In this document: in pieces, positions 56,341-64,000 of the stretch
How positions within the stretch are numbered: position 1 is the first letter of the stretch
Layout: each line of letters starts with the position of its first letter
Assembly (NCBI RefSeq): GCF_000003815.2
Contig: NC_049985.1
Location: 3,046,970-3,110,969, forward strand
Reading direction: 5' to 3'
From: Branchiostoma floridae
Lineage: Eukaryota > Chordata > Leptocardii > Amphioxiformes > Branchiostomatidae
DNA length: 64,000 nt
The notes under the pieces: model-generated
Database searches by the model: none
Told to the model about the DNA's origin: nothing
Seen by the model: the letters and a program-made list of their open reading frames with translations, nothing else
Position numbers and translations under genes: made by a program

Positions 56341-56908
56341 ATATATCTAATGTACAGTCAAGTTGTGGCTACACTTCAAACATTCAGACTTTTTAACACA
56401 TCCCCTATTGTGAGTAGGCGTGTTATCACTCTGTCATCAAATTGAATATGAACTGATGAACAGCTGTAAGGAATTCAGGTTACAAGGCGTAAGGGAAATT
56501 TGAAACAATATCGGTTACTTTTTTCTATGGATGTCTGAATTCACAGTTAGACAATAAGTACATAATGTACATTGTTGAAAATGTGGTTGAAAGATATATA
56601 TATACAGACATGTTTTCATTGACTGTCTACAAAAAAGTAAAGAAGGGATTCTCCAGGGAATATTATATAAAATTTTCTAGATAAATATGTGGTATGGTGG
56701 GCTTTGTGCAAATTTAGAAGTAGTGCCTACCCCCTTGCAATTGTGACAGGGTGGTGGAAATGGTACTTGTTTCTCGATGCTTTAAGCTTGAGGGTGACTT
56801 CTGAACAGTTTCATACAACTAAAATGCACATTTGTGGAGTTATGGTTTTGGAGCTGAGGGGTTGCCGCACAAACCTGGACAATAGACTAAAACCACTGCG
56901 ACAATTTT

Positions 56909-57851
56909 ACCTTTGCCAGAATGGCTAAGGTTAGGTTTTGGATGTGTTTGTGTGTCTGTGTGTGTGTTAACAGCATAACTCGAGAAGCCTGGGATGGATC
57001 CTGATGATATTTGGTAGGTGGGTAGGGATCGGGAAACAAAGGTCAAGTTTGATAATGGACCCCCTAGCGGCTTGCTAAGGTACTGCAGCAGAAACTCAAC
57101 TTTGGACGAAATAACTCTACAACTTGTTGACGGATCGTCATGATTTTTGGTATGTAGATAGAATGAGTGATGACTTACATAATGAGATACTAATTATGCA
57201 CATCAACAGCTCATTTGCATAATTAATTAGGAAAATTTATAAATCCACAGCATTCCATGATAGGACTTTCAAACTTGTCACATATGTAGCTGGGAAGGAG
57301 AGAAATGGCTATAGATATCAATTATGCAAATGATGACCTCATTTGCATTATTAATGAGAAAATATGAACATGTTGACGGATCATCATGTTTTTTGGTATT
57401 TAGGTAGCGTAAGTGAAGACCTACATAATGAGATACCAATTATGCAAATCAACAGCTAATTTGCATAATCAATTAGGAAAAGTACAAAAACCCACTGCAT
57501 TTCATTATAGTACTTTCATCAATTTTGAAAGTTGTCACATATGTAACTGAGAAAGAGGGAAGAGAGTAAGGGGTGTATTTTATTAAAGACTGAAAGAGAA
57601 TAAGTCAAGAATGGATCAAAGGATCATCATGATTTTTGGTATGCTGATAGCTTAAGTAATACTTGATACAATTTGATATCGATTAATGGTAACTTGGGAT
57701 CTAATTTGCATAATCAATGTTGAAATTTTATAAACCAACTCCAAGCATATGATTATAAAGAAAATGAAATGAGTAACGCATTTGTCTACAGACATCATTC
57801 TACATAACAAACCTTGTTATTTGGCAAAGGTATGTGTTCGTGGAACTCTAG
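56909..57851. mobile_element. Helitron2/Helentron-like element Y, complete copy
   Basis: A 943-bp element. The left end is a hairpin, ACCTTTGCCA-GAA-TGGCTAAGGT (56909-56931). The right inverted repeat TGGCAAAGGT (57822-57831) is followed by exactly 20 bases ending CTAG. TT lies on both sides (56907-56908, 57852-57853). Its outer GAACTCTAG is the reverse complement of the start of element X. The interior has one CCCCCTAGCGGC core (about 57060) and four modules with ATTTGCATAAT/ATTATGCAAAT. Non-coding and non-autonomous. Confidence 0.68.
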
Positions 57852-57954
57852 TTGTAATCTGCATTGACTGTTATCACCTTTCAAGAATAAAAGAAAAAAA
57901 TAGCAATGGTTCCTGAACAATTTTAGTATGATCCATACTTCCTAAACTCAGAGT

Positions 57955-58042
57955 GGTGCAGGTAAAATTTGTCTGGTGCAGGTAATTTTCAATGTTACCT
58001 GCACCAGTGCAGGTATGCTGAAAAAAGTATTTCGAGCCCTGG
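57955..58042. repeat. GCAGGTA dispersed repeat, copy 3
   Basis: GGTGCAGGTAAAATTTGTCT, GGTGCAGGTAATTTTC and CCAGTGCAGGTATGCTG, ending in ATTTCGAGCCCTGG, which is the reverse complement of the CAGGGCTxGAAAT start of copies 1 and 2. The two orientations together suggest that CAGGGCTCGAAAT is a terminal inverted repeat of this family. Confidence 0.6.
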
Positions 58043-59139
58043 CTGATGTGGTCCTATTACCACTAGCGTTGTCCCAGGTGGGCAGAGACAACCATAAAAC
58101 CGAGGAGGGTGTTTGTCTCATACTCTCCGCAGAATTGGAGCAGGGCATCACGAGAATGAAACACTGGTCCGAGTTGGCCAAGCGGGGCAGAAATGTTACT
58201 GCAGTATTGAATGAGTGGTACCTTTTATTGCATTTTCGTGTCTCGGGGGAAGGCTGTTTCCTACTTGTTTTCGTTCAGGTGTGTCTGTAGATGGGTTGTG
58301 ATGGTGTTTGGTATGTGGGTTAATCTTGGTAAGATTCCATTTTTGGACCTACCTGTGACACTCCTTGGTGCATCTGCAAAATTAAGACATGCATAGATAT
58401 ACGTACATCCAACATATATATGTAACATAAATTAAGGTGTGAAATGGAAAAGTACATTTAGTCCTGTGTGTAGTATATTCTATCTACGGTGGGGAACAGT
58501 TTACTACATGTACCTTAGATAACAGAAAATGTGTCGAAATGTTAATAGCTGAAAATGAATCTCCACATTACAAATATCCTCTGCTACAAGCTACATGTAC
58601 AACTTTTCAAATAAGGAGGAAAATTGAAATATCTCTATCCGTATAAGTAATTGCAGGGAATAACTAGAGCAGTCAGTGTGGCATCGATTAAGCATTACTC
58701 CTGATAAAAAGTTGGAACATTAGAAGCAGTATCAGTATCAGGTAATGTATAGCTGGTGATATACATATCACTCAGGTCAAGAGATGTCCCACTTTTGGGA
58801 GAAGGAATCTCCCTCTTGGGGCATCATCATGAAGTAATTTATAAGTAGACCATCAACTTGCGGAGGATGGGGCAAAGTAAAAGGGATGGGATATTTTTGG
58901 GTTGAAATTAAGAAGTTAAGTCCTTGAAAAAGATGGTCATTGAAAACTGCTTTAACTAGCTACAATATTCCGTGAATAGTTTCATCATGTTGGTACGTCA
59001 CTGAAAAACGAGACGTCTGTCACCTTCTTCATGTGAACCAGTCAGAAAAATAGTCTCTTTATTGCACCAAGGTAAATAAAATAAAACAGTCGTCCACTAT
59101 ATAGACGGCTTGGGTGATGTGGAAAAATCTATGCAAGGG

Positions 59140-59186
59140 TTAGGGACCACCAAAAAGTGATCACAATGGCCAGGTGGTCCTCAGTC
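59140..59186 (+). repeat. Dispersed repeat P, fragment
   Basis: TAGGGACCACCAAAAAGTGA followed by CACAATGGCCAGGTGGTCCT: the right-hand part of family P only. Confidence 0.7.
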
Positions 59187-59695
59187 GATATCCCTACATT
59201 GGTTCCATGAAAAAATTTGAAATGAGCTGCACCGACTCCATCTAAAACTAGGGTTTTACAAAGCATTAAAAAGTAGATCAAACACCTTCATATATTCATA
59301 GTCACTATAAATCAATGTATGCAATGTAAATCTGATGCTTTGCTTGTAACTATGTCTCACAAACAGACGTGATGATACTGTAACTAACTGGAAATGCAGC
59401 TTGATGGGTCTAGATTTATGACTTGCATTTCAACCCTTCTATCAAACCTTATCAGCGGCTATCATTGCTCAGATATACTCTATGGGTCATTATTGACTTG
59501 TGAGGTGAGCGAAGTAGGCCCATGTGGGTGCTAGATGTGTCCCAGTTTGCTAGTTAATTTTCAAAAGTATGAAATTTGACCCAATATCATCACACACTTT
59601 GATCATTATTTCTCAGGGGTATTGCAGTATATCTCCCTTCCAGCCAACTGTGGCATTTGGGACATACATATTAGTCTTAAATCTTTTGTGTTGAT

Positions 59696-59962
59696 GTACA
59701 TTTGCTTCATTTTCTTGTAATGCTAGTTCACCTTTATCCGCGGGGTAACCTATATCCGTTGTTTGGCAAAACAGTGTATTTAGGCACATCAATTCGATGG
59801 GTGGTAGTTTTAAACTGCAATGTACTGAAAATATTGAAATTTGAAACCAACGTCCGTCAACGTGATATCCCCAAATATCCCGTTTGTAAAAGCAACGGAT
59901 ATAGGTTGCCCAACGGATAAAGGTAAAATAGCGTTAAGGTACATTTGCTTCAATTTCTTGTA
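59696..59962. mobile_element. TA-target miniature element (family CTAGTTCACC), copy 4, with 24-bp flanking repeats
   Basis: The element (59718-59936, 219 bp) is nearly identical to copy 3 at 46971. It is flanked by a 24-base direct repeat beginning GTACATTTGCTTCA, at 59696-59719 and 59939-59962, with one mismatch. This is far longer than a TA target duplication, so it must have another origin. Confidence 0.88.
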
Positions 59963-60508
59963 TTTGTATAACAGCTCTATCTTAATTCTATCGTCTCACA
60001 ATTTTGTTTTCAGCATGTTTCACATGTTCTCATCTCAAGTTGCAATGTTCTATTGCTTTTGTCCAACCCTCAATTGAATTTCAATAAAACGAGAAAATCC
60101 ATAGTTATGATACCGCACTATATTAGAAACTGCAGTACATCCAATACATAATATTACTCCATCAGTATTGCGCAGCGCACCGAGCGCGCCGCGCTATCCA
60201 TGTTAATAAAGTTCCCCCAACCTTATGTTATTACGCCTACCATCCAACATTAACAGTAGTGGGATCTCATCGAAGCGTATCTTAGTTCAATAACGGTGGA
60301 GGGTTTTACTGCATGACTTAAGGGGTTTACGCAAGTCAAGACGCGATGCTATTCAGCCCGCAAAGTGCTTCTTTAATACGTCTTCGGCTGAAGGGGATAA
60401 CTTCCACTTGAGTATTGCGTCCGGAATGAAAATGAAGTCGCTTTCTTATTTAGCCCCCTCTTCCCACCTTTCCTTGGAATGGTGATTGCTGAGCTTCCTA
60501 ACAGTGAC

Positions 60509-60639
60509 TAGCCTGGATGGCAGACTGTTTCCAGGGCCTACACAGGCTAGCCTCGATGCCAGACTGTTTCCAGGGCCTACACAGGCTAGCTGGTCTAGAC
60601 CCTAGATTGAGATAGGGGTCGGCATCTGGAGTCCAGGCT
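60509..60639. mobile_element. Miniature element (family TAGCCTGG), copy 2, internally duplicated
   Basis: Starts TAGCCTGGATGGCAGACTG and ends GGCATCTGGAGTCCAGGCT. An internal block (GCCAGACTGTTTCCAGGGCC ... ACAGGCTAG) is present twice in tandem. No clear flanking duplication. A further fragment lies at about 62840-62889. Confidence 0.6.
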
Positions 60640-61577
60640 TCTTCTTCTGATGATGATTTTATTGAGAAGACACACACTCAAAATCTACACTGGCAGCCTA
60701 ATGTTAGACTTAAGATTTAAAATCACTGTACAAGGGAAAAAATATCTTCAGTCTGAAGGAATTCTTCTTCTTCTGGAATCCAGGGTAACAGCGACCAAAA
60801 TTGGATATGTGCGACCCTTAATTTCATATGGGATATATCCAAAAGATAGTGAAACGCAAAAAATGTGAAAAGATTTGGGAATATCTGAAATACCTTTAGT
60901 GATCCTTCAGATCTTTGGTTGATGATCCATTCTTAGCCTCTGTGGGTAACCCTCTGTGTTACTGTGATTGTTTTCTGAATTGTGCTTAATTTGTAAGTGT
61001 ATGGTAGATACATATCGCTGACATCTTTAAGGCTTTGTTGAACATCAGCCGATTAAGTACACAAAAGAGGGACTATTATCGTGAACCAAGTGTGTTTCGA
61101 ATGGTTATGCAGGGATCGAGATGATCGTGTGGGTGGTATTCAGCGCCAGCACTGAGTCGTAACAATCGCATATTGGAGACATCACTTCTAATCAGCAGTG
61201 CTTGCCTCGGTGTATCGACACATTGTGTTTTTCCTGCTAGTTCATCACGCTGCATTTGTTTGCCAAATTGATATTGGCATCGAGCAGCTCTAGAAAGAAG
61301 GATGTTCTTCTCTCTGTAAATGTGACAAAGAGAAACTTTGATTTGGTAAAATGATCACTCCCAGTAGCAGAGTTCGTTATTCTTGGATCGCCTAGCAACA
61401 GGATGATTGATGGACCTGTTGGGAAAATGGTGTCAACGACCCAGGTGATATTGACCTGTCAGATCTTCAGTGATAGAACAATAACTTGGGCCAAACCAAT
61501 TTAATTTGTTGGTTCTTGGGATTTTTTCTCGAAATATGCTCCACTGGAAAAATGTAAAAACAAAGCTTGAGGACCAC

Positions 61578-61685
61578 AGTTATGCCTAGCCTGGATTCCA
61601 TACCCCAACCTCAAGATATATCTTTCGTGTGCACGATAGATACTTGAGATCGGGCTGGGGTTTGGTAACCAGGCTAAGTTATGCC
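61578..61685. mobile_element. 90-bp miniature element (family TAGCCTGG), copy 3, perfect 9-bp target duplication
   Basis: The element 61587-61676 begins TAGCCTGGATTCCATACCCC and ends GGGTTTGGTAACCAGGCTA, with a palindromic centre (CAAGATATATC ... GATAGATACTTG). AGTTATGCC at 61578-61586 and 61677-61685 is a perfect 9-bp direct repeat. A 9-bp duplication is typical of Mutator-type (or Merlin-type, 8-9 bp) transposition. Confidence 0.88.
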
Positions 61686-63832
61686 GTGGTTCACTCCTTT
61701 TTTATGTGAGGAATACATTTCTACAATATAGTGCTCAAAATACTTCTTTCAGCCAAGTTGCTCAGGTGGCAACCTGAGTCAAAGCCAGGTTGCGCCATCA
61801 ACATTTCAGGTTGTCCAACGTATGTGGTCCAAGTTATTACTTTCTTCAAATCAGCTACTTATCCATTATCTCTTAATCTTCCAGTTATATGTAACAACTT
61901 ATGTTTTATCTTATCAAGAAATAAATATAAAAGCTTATGCACGCAGGTGCCCTCTGCTCATATGTCTGCTTCTTTCACTTTCATCTTGATATATCTTAAA
62001 ACCAAAAAAAGAAATTGGTGTGGCCTAACTGATGAATCTTCACCTCCAAGCTTTAAAGCTAACCTTGCACAAAAGGGCTAGGCTGTTGACGTTTGATGCT
62101 AAGCATTTCTGAAAGCGCCTGGCAACAAGAAGTTTAAAAGTAACCATATGTGAAGTCCAGGGTTTCCAGAATTTGGCTCCAGGCCATGGAAAGTTTGCAG
62201 TTTATGTCTGTAAAATCTATAGGGAGTAGACATTTCTTGTACACAAACTGAAAGTGCGTTGAACTTACTGCTCATTGTGCATGTCTCTATGGCTTTTTTG
62301 TAGTCCTGGGGTATGTGTGGAGATGATATGGGAAGGACTCTCCCATTAGTGTATGCACATGAATGTGTTATGTATGATTTTGGGTTGCTTGGCTTATAGC
62401 ATGTGGTTCTGGAGCACTTATTACGCCTCCAAGGGAAAGAAGGGAAAGGATTCTTGTTAAGCCCCCTCGAACGTTGGGGATTGCTGCTAATGTGTGCATT
62501 GCATTCTGATTATAACAGGTGGTTGAATAGCTTCATTATTATGCTGGTAGGTCGAGGAATACAAACTCAATTTGTGCCCTGAGGTAGGTAACTGAAAACT
62601 CACAGAATGTCTGCCAGGTAAATTTTTCTAGGTTGTGTCAGAAGAGTATTATGATTATCTTAAAGTATATACATTGTCATTACAAGTTGACACTGTTATG
62701 CCTTATTTCAAAGATATTGTGGGTCTGGAACACTTAGTAGGTATGGCAATTGGATTCTGAATTCTGTTCAAGCCTCCTCTTAAGCATTTAAAGCCTGTCA
62801 GTAGAATTTCCGTGGGCTGGTGGTTGGCCCTGGAGCGAAGGATCTGGCTTGTGTAGGCCCTGGAAAAAACATCCTGGTATCCAGGCTATCAGGGTTCCAG
62901 CTGATGTGTGAATTACATTACAATCACATCATGACTAATCAACATGTTTCAGACTAGATCAGTAGAATTGAGGAACATTGCAAAGTTTACCACACCCAAG
63001 ACTAAAAAATCCAAAGTTTGCTGTTTCTTGTCCTGGATTTTTCAGATGTCTGAGCCTCCTGAATGAACATGACATGCTCTTTGCGCAGGGCACAGCCCCC
63101 AACATTTCCCACATGTGTTTTGAGTGGGTTCCTCCCCCCACAAACATGTCCTGCCAGGCCAGTGGGGTGGTTTTGGTTAGCTTGCTGTTGGTTTCTGTCA
63201 ATTGTCATGAAATGTCACTGATGCTTGTAGTGGGTGTGTTCTTGGAAATGGATACTGGAAAGAACATTAAAGTTGAGAGCTTTGGTTATGTGGTTACAAA
63301 TGTATCTTGGTTGCTTCCTTTGAAAGGAATAAAGTGCTTTTGTTTTGGAATGGCAAAACTCAGTATGTCACTAGAAAGGTTGAAAAGCCCAAAATAAATT
63401 GATTGCCAGGAATACTAAGATGAAAGTCTAACATCAATAGTACAGGGGTATGTGTAAAATCTTTCTGGACATTCCAGAATGTATAGAGGCTTTCCCCTGC
63501 TGATAATCAATTGTTCTGGGTATTAAGGTTCAGAAGCTACAAGAAAAAAACACTCAGACACCTGTATTTACAAGATGGTAATATCTAACCAAACTTGTCC
63601 AGAAAGCCCTCCCCCTTGTTTAAAGGTTGCATCTGTTGGGGTTTACATTATCAGTGTTAATGAGGTTTTAGTGGAGTGTTGACTGTAAAGATAGCGCGAC
63701 CCTGTTGTGGATGTTAAACTAGCAGTGAGGTATGTAGTAAATACAGTCTCAGATTCAGTGTGGAAATGGGCTACACATGTTTCGCTCAAGGGAGGCCTAG
63801 GGGGAAATTCCAGAGGAAAAGCCTCCTTGGTG

Positions 63833-64000
63833 TACTGTAAATGCAGAAACTTTCGCAGTGGTTTAATCTTCGCAGGTTTTCGCGGTAGACGCTTCACCGT
63901 GAATTTAAAACCACCGCAAACATTTTTCCATGGCAGGTAGAGACTACAGTGCATAGTTCTACTGGGAACTTAAAACCATCGCAAAAAGTCCTTTTTCCTC
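63833..64000. mobile_element. Miniature element with TACTGTAAATGCA end, cut by the window edge
   Basis: Starts TACTGTAAATGCAGAAACTT and contains internal repeats TTTCGCAGTGG, TTTTCGCGGTAG and AACCACCGCAAACATTTTTC. Its CATTTTTCCATGGC ... GACTACAGTGC is the inverse of the interior of 49318-49479. The second terminus is not reached before base 64000. Confidence 0.65.

Larger units (their letters stand above)
39141..64000. other. Unassigned intervals, last part of the window
   Basis: I see no gene or repeat structure in 39141-39640, 41641-42864, 43011-43750, 43909-45469, 45786-46143, 47190-48470, 49480-49740, 50261-50661, 51400-52740, 54111-54903, 55791-56079, 56341-56908, 58043-59139, 59187-59695, 59963-60508, 60640-61577 or 61686-63832. 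All frames there are short. Segments 52500-52740 and 54120-54480 look unique and complex and might be conserved non-coding elements. The GGCCACACCAATT-type motif recurs near 39205, 43350, 49270, 49558, 61495 and 62010. Confidence 0.5.

Noticed and set aside
54904-58042. One continuous large transposon from 54904 to 58042
   Set aside because: The interval contains separate units with their own ends (GCAGGTA repeat, truncated Y, LINE fragment, complete Y), so it is a cluster of insertions.

Overview
The window looks like nuclear DNA from an invertebrate chordate, most probably an amphioxus (Branchiostoma). I infer this from a protocadherin whose whole ectodomain lies in one exon, surrounded by non-coding DNA packed with short palindromic transposons, dispersed repeats and minisatellites. 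The species is an inference; no organelle, rRNA or tRNA marker is present. Only one protein-coding gene can be supported.

Region 1 (1-9074) lies upstream of the gene. It holds five copies of one palindromic miniature transposon plus two half copies, a six-copy tandem array (2946-3975), tetranucleotide microsatellites with a duplicated segment (1557-2211), and a 300-bp palindrome with long flanking direct repeats (6697-7089). From about 7090 the DNA becomes richer in GC and CpG and leads into the likely promoter and 5' leader. A CTCF-like core motif sits at 7573-7590.

Region 2 (9075-11981) is a single open reading frame for a protocadherin: signal peptide, seven cadherin repeats, one membrane helix and a short cytoplasmic tail. 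Three codons before its stop is a strong splice donor (GAG|GTAAGA, exon end 11969). The visible C-terminus is therefore probably intron read-through, and the real tail is probably encoded by exons I cannot find in this window. This resembles the variable-exon layout of vertebrate clustered protocadherins.

Region 3 (11982-64000) is about 52 kb of AT-richer, non-coding DNA, presumably intron and/or intergenic. It contains at least thirteen minisatellite arrays with units of about 100-190 bp, copies of several dispersed repeat families, hAT-type, TA-target and 9-bp-target miniature transposons, a tRNA-derived SINE, a decayed LINE reverse-transcriptase fragment, and elements with the end structure of Helitron2/Helentron transposons. 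One of these (40424-41526) sits inside a tandem array, so its empty target site can be read from the neighbouring unit. A 100-N assembly gap (37600-37699) falls inside a tandem array.

The points most worth checking are the splice donor and missing downstream exons of the protocadherin, the CTCF-like site near its promoter together with similar cores carried by the Helitron2-like elements, and the transposon boundaries, several of which can be set to the base from target duplications.
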